A stretch of DNA of 35,180 nucleotides from positions 1 through 35,180 of the forward strand of contig JAYPCI010000014.1 in NCBI GenBank assembly GCA_038124645.1, in the 5' to 3' direction. Below, piece by piece: positions 7,253 to 15,783 of the stretch (position 1 is the stretch's first letter; every line of letters begins with the position of its first letter). The notes below the pieces were generated by a model, which had not been told where the DNA came from, made no database searches, and worked only from the letters and a program-made list of their open reading frames with translations. This DNA comes from JAYPCI01 sp038124645 (GTDB lineage Bacteria; Pseudomonadota; Alphaproteobacteria; Pelagibacterales; Pelagibacteraceae). Made by a program: the position numbers and the translations under genes.

Positions 7253-7708
7253 ATGCTTGATATTGAGGATTTTAGAAAAAAAATAAAGGAAAAATCGAGA
7301 CTTATGGGTATCGACCCAGGAAAAGCTCGAGTAGGTATTTCACTTTGTGATGAAAATCGAAAAATAGCTACTCCTTATAAGACCTTAGAAAAAAAAGATT
7401 TTACAAGTTTTTTAAAACAGTTGGTTACTATCATTAATGAAAATAATATTGAAGGTGTTGTGATAGGCAATCCAATCAATATGGATGGTTCAGCGGGCCC
7501 CTCTTCACAATCTGCTAAAGATCTATCAATAAATCTATCAAAAAATATTTCAATTCCTATCACTCTCTGGGATGAACGCTTATCTAGTCAGGGATCATTT
7601 AATATAATGAAGGATTTAGATATAAATAGCAGCAGTAAGCGTGAAACATTAGATCGAAACGCTGCTGCTTTTATCTTGCAAGGTTTTTTAGATTTTCTGA
7701 ATAAATAA
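7253..7708 (+). CDS. ruvX: YqgF/RuvX-family nuclease, 16S rRNA 5'-end processing (putative Holliday junction resolvase)
   Basis: This 151-aa RNase H-fold protein has the three family landmarks: Gly-Ile-Asp-Pro-Gly (19-23, catalytic Asp21), Ile-Gly-Asn-Pro in the middle, and Asp-Glu-Arg-Leu-Ser-Ser followed by a late Asp-Arg-Asn-Ala-Ala-Ala. In E. coli, YqgF takes part in 16S rRNA 5'-end maturation; a role as a Holliday junction resolvase is also proposed. An internal ATG at codon 18 would remove the N-terminal helix and is less likely. It opens a plus-strand run with the pyrimidine genes, 40 bases before pyrB. Confidence 0.93.
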   Translation: MLDIEDFRKKIKEKSRLMGIDPGKARVGISLCDENRKIATPYKTLEKKDFTSFLKQLVTIINENNIEGVVIGNPINMDGSAGPSSQSAKDLSINLSKNISIPITLWDERLSSQGSFNIMKDLDINSSSKRETLDRNAAAFILQGFLDFLNK

Positions 7709-7748
7709 CTTGATCTGACCCACAAAAAGCCCTATAGAGTTAATTTTA

Positions 7749-8684
7749 ATGGCCACTGCAAAAGCTATTAAAAAAGAAATCAAACACCTTTTAGGAATCC
7801 AAAATTTATCTATTCAAGAAGCCAAGCAAATTCTCAATGAAGCCAAAGAGTTTATAAAACTTAATCGAAGTAGCTCAAAAAAATTAGATTTACTCAGAGG
7901 TAAAACTCAAATTAATTTATTTTTTGAACCATCCACTCGAACCCAGAGTTCTTTTGATTTAGCCGGAAAAAGATTAGGGGCTGATGTTATGTCAATGAAT
8001 ATTGCGCACTCAGCAATTAAAAAAGGTGAAACCTTAATGGACACAGCGATGACTTTGAATGCCATGCACCCAGATGTGATTGTTATTAGACACCAGGACT
8101 CAGGAGCCCCAAATTTATTATCTCAAAAAGTAAATTGTGCAGTTATCAATGCCGGTGATGGTCGAAGAGAACATCCAACTCAAGCATTGCTAGATGCTTT
8201 AACAATTATTAATCGAAAAGGAAAAATTGAAGGACTTAAAATAGCCATCTGTGGTGATATCAAACATTCACGAGTAGCGAGATCAAATATTTACTTAATG
8301 AATATGTTGGGTGCAGAAGTAAATGTAATTGCTCCAAAAACTTTAATGCCCGAGTCAATTGAGCAACTGGGTGTTAAAGCGTTCACGAGTATGAAAAAAG
8401 GATTAGAGTCTTGCGATATAGTTATGATGCTCAGATTACAAAATGAAAGAATGCAAGGTTCTTTCTTACCCTCTAAACGAGAGTACTATGAATATTACGG
8501 TCTTACACCGGAAAAATTAAAATTTGCGAGCAAAGACGCACTAGTCATGCATCCAGGTCCAATGAACAGAGGTGTAGAAATTGATACGAAGTTAGCAGAC
8601 GATATCAATGTTAGTTTAGTTAAAGAGCAAGTAGAACTTGGAGTGGCAGTTAGAATGGCTTGCCTTAAATTGTATTGTAAATGA
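7749..8684 (+). CDS. pyrB: Aspartate carbamoyltransferase catalytic subunit
   Basis: PyrB condenses carbamoyl phosphate with aspartate, the committed step of pyrimidine synthesis. The 311-aa protein has the carbamoyl-phosphate motif Phe-Phe-Glu-Pro-Ser-Thr-Arg-Thr (58-65), His-Pro-Thr-Gln-Ala-Leu-Leu-Asp-Ala in the middle, and Met-His-Pro-Gly-Pro-Met-Asn-Arg-Gly near the C terminus. No pyrI regulatory gene is adjacent. It overlaps pyrC' as ATGA, which fits the class A ATCases that assemble with a dihydroorotase-like partner. Confidence 0.98.
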   Translation: MATAKAIKKEIKHLLGIQNLSIQEAKQILNEAKEFIKLNRSSSKKLDLLRGKTQINLFFEPSTRTQSSFDLAGKRLGADVMSMNIAHSAIKKGETLMDTAMTLNAMHPDVIVIRHQDSGAPNLLSQKVNCAVINAGDGRREHPTQALLDALTIINRKGKIEGLKIAICGDIKHSRVARSNIYLMNMLGAEVNVIAPKTLMPESIEQLGVKAFTSMKKGLESCDIVMMLRLQNERMQGSFLPSKREYYEYYGLTPEKLKFASKDALVMHPGPMNRGVEIDTKLADDINVSLVKEQVELGVAVRMACLKLYCK

Positions 8685-9970
8685 CAGAAAAGATATTAAA
8701 AAATTGTAGAATTATCGATCCAGCACAAAAAATGGATGAAGTTGGTGCTATCCTAATTGATGCAAATGGGAAAATAAAAGACATCGGAAAAAGCGTTAAA
8801 GTTTCCAAATCATCAGCTAAAACTGAAGAATTTGACTGCAGCAAAAAAATTGCAATCCCTGGTATTGTTGACATGAATGTCTTTGTTGGTGAACCGGGCT
8901 ATGAATATAAAGAAAACTTTAGAACATTAACTCAAGCAGCATTAGCAGGTGGTGTCACATCAGTAGTCACAATGCCGAACACTAAGCCATTAATTGATAA
9001 TGTATCCATGGTGGATTTCATTATTAGAAGAGGAAGAGACAAATCAAACCTCAATATCTTTCCAGCGGCATGCCTTACTAGAGAGATGCACGGAAAGGAA
9101 ATGGTCGAATTCGGTTTACTTGCTGCGAAAGGGATAATTGGTTTTACCGATCCTTATCAAGCAGTGCAGAACACTGAAATTATGTCTCGAATTATGGATT
9201 ATGCTTCTGACATGGGTGTTCTAATAATGCAACATGTTGAAGATTATGAACTTTCTAAAGCGGGATGTATCAATGAAGGAGAAATTGCTACTCGATTAGG
9301 TTTACAAAGCATCCCTTCAATAGCAGAAAAAATAATTATTGAGAGAGACCTTACTTTACTAGAAGAATATCCATGCCGATATCATATAAATCAGATCTCC
9401 TCGCAAAAATCAGTCGAGGTCATAAAGAAAAATAAAAAAAATGGTAAAAAATTTACTACAGGAGTATCGATTAATCACTTATCTTTAAATGATAACGATA
9501 TTGGAGACTTTAAAACGTTCTTAAAATTTTCACCACCTCTTCGCTCCGAAGATGATAGGAAGTCTTTAGTCGATGCTATCAAATCTGGATTGATTGATGT
9601 GATTGTTTCTGCTCATAAACCCGAAGACGAAGAAAGTAAGCGACTACCGTTTGCTCAAGCCGCTACTGGATCAATCGGGGTTGAGACCCTATTACCTTTG
9701 GCACTAGAACTTTATCATAATAAATCGATCGAACTATCTAAACTGATAGAACTAATTACAATTAACCCTGCTAAAATACTAAAAATTAACAAAGGAACCT
9801 TAAAAGTTGGTTCTGATGCTGATATTTGTGTATTTGATCTTGATAAGCCTTGGAAGGTTGATGCCAATAATCTTAAATCAAAGTCAAAAAATGCAGCAAT
9901 TGAGAATAAAACCCTTCAAGGAAAAATTTTAATGACATTTCTAAAAGGTCAACTAGTATTTAACGACTAA
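8681..9970 (+). CDS. pyrX: Non-catalytic dihydroorotase paralogue PyrC' (PyrX), ATCase partner
   Basis: This 429-aa protein has the amidohydrolase fold of class I dihydroorotases but lacks essential active-site residues. The metal-binding His-x-His after beta-strand 1 is replaced by Asn66-Val-Phe68, and the catalytic Asp of the Thr-Asp-His-Ala-Pro-His motif is Ala311 (Ser310-Ala-His-Lys-Pro-Glu315). Histidines 185 and 235 remain. The same Val-Phe-Val-Gly-Glu-Pro-Gly pattern and a Ser-Ile-Asn-His-Leu-Ser-Leu-Asn block occur in other alphaproteobacterial proteins next to pyrB. By analogy with Pseudomonas PyrC', it probably supports assembly and activity of PyrB rather than catalysing dihydroorotate formation. 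A true pyrC should lie elsewhere. Translationally coupled to pyrB (ATGA) and plsY (TAATG). Confidence 0.88.
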   Translation: MTEKILKNCRIIDPAQKMDEVGAILIDANGKIKDIGKSVKVSKSSAKTEEFDCSKKIAIPGIVDMNVFVGEPGYEYKENFRTLTQAALAGGVTSVVTMPNTKPLIDNVSMVDFIIRRGRDKSNLNIFPAACLTREMHGKEMVEFGLLAAKGIIGFTDPYQAVQNTEIMSRIMDYASDMGVLIMQHVEDYELSKAGCINEGEIATRLGLQSIPSIAEKIIIERDLTLLEEYPCRYHINQISSQKSVEVIKKNKKNGKKFTTGVSINHLSLNDNDIGDFKTFLKFSPPLRSEDDRKSLVDAIKSGLIDVIVSAHKPEDEESKRLPFAQAATGSIGVETLLPLALELYHNKSIELSKLIELITINPAKILKINKGTLKVGSDADICVFDLDKPWKVDANNLKSKSKNAAIENKTLQGKILMTFLKGQLVFND

Positions 9971-10548
9971 TGCAAGAAATTTTAATTGTTGGTTTATATT
10001 CCTACTTAGCAGGATCGATTCCCTTTGGACTTATTTTAGCAAAAATATTTTTAAAACAAGACATTAGACAATCTGGCTCGGGAAATATTGGAGCAACTAA
10101 CGTTTTAAGAACGGGTGGTAAGCTATTAGGTCTCTTAACTTTAATCTTAGATGGTCTTAAAGGTTACATCGCTGTTCTAGTTACGATGAAATATTATCAA
10201 GATTACATTTTTTTATCTGCTCTACTATCTTTTTTAGGGCACCTATTTCCAATTTGGTTAAAATTTAAAGGTGGTAAAGGTGTAGCAACATACTTAGGAA
10301 TTTTATTTGCATTCAATATTTTATTACCGCTGGTGTTTATTGTTAGCTGGTTAGTTATTGTTTTTATATCAAAATTTGTATCACTAGCTTCATTAGTCTC
10401 AACCTTTATTGTTTTGATAGTAAATATTTTTTTAAAAGGTTTAGATCAATCAGTCATCTTATTTTTATTTTTTGTACTTATCATGTACAGCCACAAAACT
10501 AATATTGGACGCTTAAAAGCTGGTACTGAAAATAAAATTAATCTTTAA
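9970..10548 (+). CDS. plsY: Acyl-phosphate glycerol-3-phosphate acyltransferase
   Basis: PlsY is an integral inner-membrane enzyme that transfers an acyl group from acyl-phosphate to the sn-1 position of glycerol-3-phosphate, the first step of phospholipid synthesis. The 192-aa protein shows all three family motifs: Ser-Gly-Asn-Ile-Gly-Ala-Thr-Asn (about 36-43), Gly-His-Leu-Phe-Pro-Ile-Trp-Leu-Lys-Phe-Lys-Gly-Gly-Lys-Gly (about 93-107), and a C-terminal Ser-His-Lys-Thr-Asn-Ile-Gly-Arg segment. Several hydrophobic helices separate them. It overlaps the pyrC' stop as TAATG. Confidence 0.96.
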   Translation: MQEILIVGLYSYLAGSIPFGLILAKIFLKQDIRQSGSGNIGATNVLRTGGKLLGLLTLILDGLKGYIAVLVTMKYYQDYIFLSALLSFLGHLFPIWLKFKGGKGVATYLGILFAFNILLPLVFIVSWLVIVFISKFVSLASLVSTFIVLIVNIFLKGLDQSVILFLFFVLIMYSHKTNIGRLKAGTENKINL

Positions 10549-10583
10549 ATTCAACGTTTTTTTGTTCACTGAATTAAATTAAT

Positions 10584-10613
10584 TTGACAAATCTTAGTTT
10601 ATTCAACTAAAGA
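10584..10613 (+). promoter_or_regulatory. Possible topA promoter
   Basis: A perfect TTGACA (10584-10589) lies in the 73-base plsY-topA gap. The best -10 match is TAAAGA (10608-10613) after 18 bases, which is weak. Transcription would begin at about 10620, nearly at the topA ATG (10622), where no Shine-Dalgarno sequence is present. Confidence 0.4.
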
Positions 10614-10621
10614 TAGACATC

Positions 10622-13186
10622 ATGAACCTTGTCGTGGTCGAAAGTCCAGCTAAAGCTAAAACTATAAATAAATATTTGGGAAAAGATTATATCGTTTTAG
10701 CAAGTTATGGACACATTAGAGATTTGCCATCTAAAAATGGATCAGTAGATCCAGAAAAAAATTTTGAAATGCAATGGGAATTAGATGCCTTTTCAAAAAA
10801 ATATTTAAAAGAAATTACTGATGCGGCAAAAGACAGTGATAAAATTATCTTAGCGACCGACCCAGACCGAGAAGGCGAAGCGATTGCTTGGCATGTTAAA
10901 AAAGTTTTAGAGGACAAAAAATTACTCAAAGGTAAAAAATTAGAGAGAGTTGTCTTTAATGAGATCACAAAAAATGCTGTTCTCAACGGAATTAACAACC
11001 CACGAGAAATTGAGGACACATTAGTTAATGCTTATCTCGCTCGTAGAGCATTAGATTACCTGGTCGGCTTTAATATCTCCCCAATTTTATGGACGAAACT
11101 GCCAGGATCTAAATCTGCTGGTAGAGTTCAGTCTGTTGCTTTAAAACTAATCACCGAACGAGAACACGAAATAGAATCTTTTAAACCTGAAGAGTACTGG
11201 AGTTTAAATATTAATTTTCAAGATTCTGCTTCTAATATAATTAATTCTAAAATCAATGTTTATGAAAACAATAAAATTGAAAGATTTACTTTTAGGAATA
11301 AAGACTCAATTAATAAAGCAGCTGAAATAATAAAAAATAAAAAATATACAATTAAAGATGTTACTAACAAAGTTTATAAACGAAATCCATTAGCTCCATT
11401 TACTACTTCAACTCTACAACAGACCGCTTCAGGTAAATATGGATTTGGTGCTTCACGTACAATGCAAATAGCTCAGAGATTATACCAAGGAATAGATATT
11501 GATGGAGATACTATTGGTTTAATAACTTATATGCGAACAGATGGAACCAATATTTCCAAAGAAGCCGTATCTGATTTTAGAAAATTTATTGAAAATGATT
11601 ACGGTAAAAATTATTTACCAGAAACTCCTAATAGTTATGCGGGTAAGAAAGCTAAAAATGCTCAAGAAGCTCACGAAGCAATCCGACCTACTGATATTCA
11701 AAAAAAACCTGATGTATTAAAAAAATATCTAAGTACCGATCAGCTTAAACTTTACGATTTAATCTGGTCACGTGCCCTTTCTTCACAAATGAATCCTGCT
11801 GAATTTGATAGAAGTTCAATTCAAATCGCTTCAGATGATGGCTCGGTTGCTTTTAATGCAAGTGGTTCTGTAATGAAGTTTGATGGATTTTTGAAAGTTT
11901 ATACTCTACCTGATAGCGACGATGATGCCAAAAATGTTTTACCAGCTGTAAAAATTGGAGACACGGTTAACATTAAGGAAATAATTGATGAACAACATTT
12001 CACAAATCCTCCCCCTAGATATTCTGAAGCTAGTTTAGTTAAAAAATTAGAAGAACTTGGTATCGGTCGTCCTTCGACTTATGCAAGTATTATTTCGGTG
12101 CTCTCAACTAGAAATTATGTCGAACTTTTAAATAAGCGATTCCATCCAACTGATCGAGGTAAACTTTTATCTGCTTTTTTAGAAAAACTTTTTGCTAAAT
12201 ATGTTGATTACAATTTTACGGCAAACTTAGAGGATCAATTAGATGATATAACTAGTGGAAAAGAGGATTATATCAAAGTATTACAAAATTTTTGGAAAGA
12301 CTTTTATTCAAATGTTGGTTCAGTTAAAGAAATTAGAACTCGTGAAGTTTTAGACATGTTAAACGAGAGTTTGGGTGACTTAGTCTTTGATAAAGATAAA
12401 AACGATCAGATTGATCGAGCATGTAAAGCTTGTGGTACGGGTACTTTAAGTCTTAAAAACAGCTTTCGAGGAGGTGCTTTTATAGGGTGTTCAAATTACC
12501 CTGATTGTAAATTTACGAGACCTCTGTCTAAAGCTAAAGCTTCACAAATGTTAAACCTGTCCGAACCAAAACTTATTGGGCAAAACGATCAGGGCAAAGA
12601 TATTTTTCTCAAAAATGGAAGGTTTGGTCCTTATTTGCAATACGAGATTGTGCCTGAAGTTAAAGATGAAAAACCAAAAAGAAAATCAAAAAAGAAAAAA
12701 GAAAATGAAAATTTAAAAAATGTTTCTATTCCTAAAGGTTTAAGTATTGAAGATGTGGATTTAGAGAAAGCAAAGTATTTATGCTCATTGCCAAAAGTTT
12801 TAGGTAAACATCCAGATCTTAATGAAGACATCACTGTTAACATAGGACGATTTGGTCCTTATTTAAAATGTTCCAATAAATCAGCGCGATTAGAAACGGT
12901 GGAAGATTTATTTACCATTGGTTTAAACCGAGCAATCACTTTAATTTCAGAAGCTAAACCTGGAAGAATTTCATCTTCAGAAATTAAAAATTTAGGTGAA
13001 CACCCTGAGGATAAAAAACCGGTTAAAGTTATGAAAGGTCAGTATGGTCCTTATATTAAATATAAATCCTTAAACGCGACTATCCCTGAAGACAAAGATC
13101 CAAATGAACTTACAATGGAAGAAGCGCTGATCCTTATTGAAAAAAGAAGAGAGTATGATAAGTCAAAAAAGAAAAGCAAAAGATGA
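10622..13186 (+). CDS. topA: DNA topoisomerase I (type IA)
   Basis: TopA relaxes negative supercoils through a transient 5'-phosphotyrosine link. The 854-aa protein begins with the TOPRIM domain, with Val-Val-Glu-Ser-Pro-Ala-Lys-Ala (4-11) and the Mg2+ motif Asp80-Pro-Asp82-Arg-Glu84-Gly-Glu. It continues through the type IA core with catalytic Tyr303 in Ile-Thr-Tyr-Met-Arg-Thr-Asp-Gly. A single four-cysteine zinc ribbon follows (about 600-630: CxxC and a later pair). The tail has repeated Gly-Arg/Gln-Phe/Tyr-Gly-Pro-Tyr motifs, the C-terminal repeat type common in alphaproteobacteria. The TGA stop overlaps the ridA start as ATGA. The dprA gene often found between plsY and topA in related genomes is absent. 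Confidence 0.98.
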   Translation: MNLVVVESPAKAKTINKYLGKDYIVLASYGHIRDLPSKNGSVDPEKNFEMQWELDAFSKKYLKEITDAAKDSDKIILATDPDREGEAIAWHVKKVLEDKKLLKGKKLERVVFNEITKNAVLNGINNPREIEDTLVNAYLARRALDYLVGFNISPILWTKLPGSKSAGRVQSVALKLITEREHEIESFKPEEYWSLNINFQDSASNIINSKINVYENNKIERFTFRNKDSINKAAEIIKNKKYTIKDVTNKVYKRNPLAPFTTSTLQQTASGKYGFGASRTMQIAQRLYQGIDIDGDTIGLITYMRTDGTNISKEAVSDFRKFIENDYGKNYLPETPNSYAGKKAKNAQEAHEAIRPTDIQKKPDVLKKYLSTDQLKLYDLIWSRALSSQMNPAEFDRSSIQIASDDGSVAFNASGSVMKFDGFLKVYTLPDSDDDAKNVLPAVKIGDTVNIKEIIDEQHFTNPPPRYSEASLVKKLEELGIGRPSTYASIISVLSTRNYVELLNKRFHPTDRGKLLSAFLEKLFAKYVDYNFTANLEDQLDDITSGKEDYIKVLQNFWKDFYSNVGSVKEIRTREVLDMLNESLGDLVFDKDKNDQIDRACKACGTGTLSLKNSFRGGAFIGCSNYPDCKFTRPLSKAKASQMLNLSEPKLIGQNDQGKDIFLKNGRFGPYLQYEIVPEVKDEKPKRKSKKKKENENLKNVSIPKGLSIEDVDLEKAKYLCSLPKVLGKHPDLNEDITVNIGRFGPYLKCSNKSARLETVEDLFTIGLNRAITLISEAKPGRISSSEIKNLGEHPEDKKPVKVMKGQYGPYIKYKSLNATIPEDKDPNELTMEEALILIEKRREYDKSKKKSKR

Positions 13187-13641
13187 TTGAAGATAATTTA
13201 AAAAAACTTGGCATCACATTACCGAAAGCTCCTAAACCCGTTGGGTCCTATAGTGCTTATAAAAAAAGTGGGAACTTATTATTTGTTTCAGGTCAAGTTT
13301 CTTTCAAGGCAGATGGGACTTTAATCAAAGGTAAAGCTGGTAAAGATTTGTCTCTAGAACAATGCCAAGAAGCAGCTAAAGTATGCTGTATTAATATACT
13401 GGCTCAAGTAAAAGAAGCTTGTGATGGTGATCTTAACAAAGTTAAACAATGTATAAAAATTACAGGTTACGTGAACTCTTCAGATGATTTTGTTGATCAA
13501 CCTAAGGTGATAAACGGAGCGTCAGATCTTTTAGTTAATGTCTTTGGTGATAAAGGCATACATGCTAGAGCAGCTATTAGTACAAATTCTTTACCACTTG
13601 GTGCTGCAGTTGAAGTTGAGTCTATTTTTGAAATTAATTAA
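13183..13641 (+). CDS. RidA/YjgF-family protein (enamine/imine deaminase superfamily)
   Basis: This 152-aa protein belongs to the trimeric RidA/YjgF/UK114 superfamily, whose RidA members hydrolyse reactive enamines such as 2-aminoacrylate. Arg129 in Ala-Arg-Ala-Ala-Ile and the following Leu-Pro-Leu-Gly-Ala-Ala-Val-Glu-Val-Glu block match the catalytic arginine and C-terminal signature. It belongs to the longer (about 150 aa) subgroup, whose substrate is less certain than that of RidA proper, so I leave the symbol blank. It overlaps the topA stop as ATGA and its own 3' end overlaps the convergent ugd gene by 8 bp. Confidence 0.88.
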   Translation: MIEDNLKKLGITLPKAPKPVGSYSAYKKSGNLLFVSGQVSFKADGTLIKGKAGKDLSLEQCQEAAKVCCINILAQVKEACDGDLNKVKQCIKITGYVNSSDDFVDQPKVINGASDLLVNVFGDKGIHARAAISTNSLPLGAAVEVESIFEIN

Positions 13642-14932
13642 GATTAGGTCGACCTACCGAATAATATTTGATTTTCTTCTTTTTCATTTCTTTGTAATCA
13701 AATAAATTTCTCAGATCATAAACTTTACAAGTTTTTTTTGTTTTTAAAGTATTAAATTCAATTGCTTTAAATTCATCCCATTCAGTATGCAAAACAATTA
13801 AATCTGCATTCATACAAGCTTGATTAATAGAAAATACATATTCAACATTTTTAATTTTTTTGAATTCTTTTTTTTCTCCTGTTGGGTCGTAATATTTGAT
13901 ACGAGCCCCTTTTTTACTTAAATATGGGATCATAATTAAACTATTTGAGTCTCTCATATCATCAGTATTAGGTTTGAACGTAACACCTAAAAATGTAATT
14001 GATTTTCCTTTTACCCTGCCTAAAATTTTTGGAATTCGCTCTAGTAAGAATTTTTTTCGATTTTCATTAGATTTAATAACACTATTAACTATTGATAGAT
14101 CTGTTTTGAATTTTTTACCAGTTGCCACTAATCCTTTTGTATCTTTAGGAAAGCATGAACCACCGTAGGCTGGACCAGCTCTTAAAAATCGACTTCCAAT
14201 TCTATTATCGCTACCAATTCCGAGTGCTACATCTTCAACATTTATTCCCGATTTTTCACACAAATTAGCAATCTCATTAATAAAACTTATCTTGGTAGCT
14301 AAAAATGCATTAGAGGCATATTTGATTAATTCTGCACCTCTTCTATTTGTCACATAAAACTTTGCCCCTTTGTTAATTAAAGGAGTGTAAAGAGATCTCA
14401 TAATCTCGGTGGATTTACTTTCATTAGAACCAATAACTATTCTATCTGGAAAACGAAAATCTCTAATGGCCTCACCCTCTCTTAAAAATTCTGGATTGGA
14501 AATTACACTAATTTTCTTTTTTTTTATTAATTTTTCTATCTGATCGCCAGTACTAACTGGAACCGTAGATTTAGTAACAATAATTTTGTGAGATTTGCTA
14601 TTTTTAATAACTTCTTTAGCTGCTTTAAAGACATATGATAAGTTAACATCTAATGAATTCTTTTTGTTGGGTGTGCCCACACATAAAAAAATAATATCTG
14701 ATTGTTTGACTGCTTCACTTAAATTATCAGTAAATTGAATCCGTTTATCATTAATATTTTTTTTTAAAATTTCATCTAAACCTGGTTCGTAGATTGGTGA
14801 AATTCCATATTTTAACTTTTTTATTTTCTCTTTATCTTGATCAACACAAATAACTTGGTTTCCCAGATCAGCAAAACATACGCCACTAACTAGACCAACG
14901 TACCCAGTACCTATCATACACAGTTTATGCAT
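13634..14932 (-). CDS. ugd: UDP-glucose 6-dehydrogenase
   Basis: Ugd oxidises UDP-glucose to UDP-glucuronate with two NAD+. The 432-aa protein starts with the Rossmann motif Gly-Thr-Gly-Tyr-Val-Gly-Leu (8-14), contains Asn-Pro-Glu-Phe-Leu-Arg-Glu-Gly (146-153), and has the catalytic Cys260 in Gly-Gly-Ser-Cys-Phe-Pro-Lys-Asp. The C-terminal NAD/UDP-binding domain carries Gly-Val-Thr-Phe-Lys-Pro-Asn-Thr-Asp-Asp. It follows galU with two intervening bases, so the pair converts glucose-1-phosphate to UDP-glucuronate, a precursor of surface polysaccharides or glycolipids. No glycosyltransferase is nearby to show the final use. Confidence 0.97.
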   Translation of the reverse strand: MHKLCMIGTGYVGLVSGVCFADLGNQVICVDQDKEKIKKLKYGISPIYEPGLDEILKKNINDKRIQFTDNLSEAVKQSDIIFLCVGTPNKKNSLDVNLSYVFKAAKEVIKNSKSHKIIVTKSTVPVSTGDQIEKLIKKKKISVISNPEFLREGEAIRDFRFPDRIVIGSNESKSTEIMRSLYTPLINKGAKFYVTNRRGAELIKYASNAFLATKISFINEIANLCEKSGINVEDVALGIGSDNRIGSRFLRAGPAYGGSCFPKDTKGLVATGKKFKTDLSIVNSVIKSNENRKKFLLERIPKILGRVKGKSITFLGVTFKPNTDDMRDSNSLIMIPYLSKKGARIKYYDPTGEKKEFKKIKNVEYVFSINQACMNADLIVLHTEWDEFKAIEFNTLKTKKTCKVYDLRNLFDYKEMKKKKIKYYSVGRPNLN

Positions 14933-14934
14933 AT

Positions 14935-15750
14935 TTACTTCTGTTTATAAATTTGATTTCCTGAATTAATATAACCCGTAATAGTTCCGCAATCTAAATA
15001 TTTTCCTTTAAAAATATTACCATGAAATTTATCACCTTGCTTGATCAACTTTCTGATTGCATCGGTAATATGAATTTCTTTACCTTGTCCTGGTTTTAAA
15101 TTTTTTAAATATTTCATAATTTTTTTAGGCAAGATATAACGACCAATGATGGCAAAATTTGACGGCGCTTGTGATTTCTTTGGTTTTTCAACAACATCAT
15201 AAATCTGAAAAGTGTTCTTTTTTTTATTTTTTGGAGCCAATATTCCCCATCTTGAAACGCTATTCCTATTTACTGTTTTAGTAGCTATTACTGCCCCTTT
15301 AGTTTTTTTATGCAACCTGACCATCTCCTTAGAACAGTTTTGGTTAATAATTAAATCATCCGGAAAAAGCATCAAAAAATAATTCCCTTTAATATAATTT
15401 TTACATTTTAATATTGCATCACCAGTTCCTTTGGGAGAATTCTGATAAACAAATTTAATCATTTTTTTATATTTTTTTATCTTAGTGTAAATTTGTTTAA
15501 TTCTTTTATCTTTTTTTTGTTTAATTATCTTTTGGTAAAATTGGTCATTATAAAAATATTTTTTTATATTTTCTTTTTTCTTAGAGATAACAAAGATAAA
15601 CTCCTTGATACCGGCTTCAATGCATTCGTCGAGTATGTATTCTAAGTTTGGCTTGCCATTTATAGGTAATAATTCTTTTGGAATAACTGTTGTTAATGGT
15701 AACATTCTCGTACCAAGACCAGCTAAAGGTATGATTGCTTGTTTTATCAT
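14935..15750 (-). CDS. galU: UTP-glucose-1-phosphate uridylyltransferase
   Basis: GalU makes UDP-glucose from UTP and glucose-1-phosphate. The 271-aa nucleotidyltransferase has Ala-Gly-Leu-Gly-Thr-Arg-Met-Leu-Pro (10-18), Pro-Lys-Glu-Leu-Leu-Pro (24-29), a mid-protein Phe-Pro-Asp-Asp-Leu (UTP/Mg2+ site), Val-Val-Glu-Lys-Pro and Gly-Arg-Tyr-Ile-Leu-Pro, all typical of bacterial GalU. It is unusually lysine-rich, with AAA-dominated runs, in line with the strong AT bias of this part of the window. It is first in the galU-ugd operon and divergent from panC across 33 bases. No Shine-Dalgarno sequence precedes the start. Confidence 0.96.
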   Translation of the reverse strand: MIKQAIIPLAGLGTRMLPLTTVIPKELLPINGKPNLEYILDECIEAGIKEFIFVISKKKENIKKYFYNDQFYQKIIKQKKDKRIKQIYTKIKKYKKMIKFVYQNSPKGTGDAILKCKNYIKGNYFLMLFPDDLIINQNCSKEMVRLHKKTKGAVIATKTVNRNSVSRWGILAPKNKKKNTFQIYDVVEKPKKSQAPSNFAIIGRYILPKKIMKYLKNLKPGQGKEIHITDAIRKLIKQGDKFHGNIFKGKYLDCGTITGYINSGNQIYKQK

Positions 15751-15759
15751 TAGATATTA

Positions 15760-15776
15760 TTAATTATTATAATTAA
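15760..15776. promoter_or_regulatory. Divergent galU / panC promoter with a 17-bp palindrome
   Basis: The sequence TTAATTATTATAATTAA is a perfect 8-1-8 palindrome that contains a consensus TATAAT on each strand: 15768-15773 for panC (plus) and 15766-15771 for galU (minus). The overlapping elements imply that the two polymerases compete. Predicted starts lie about 4 nt before the panC ATG and about 9 nt before the galU ATG. In such AT-rich DNA some symmetry is expected by chance. Confidence 0.45.
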
Positions 15777-15783
15777 ACAAAAA

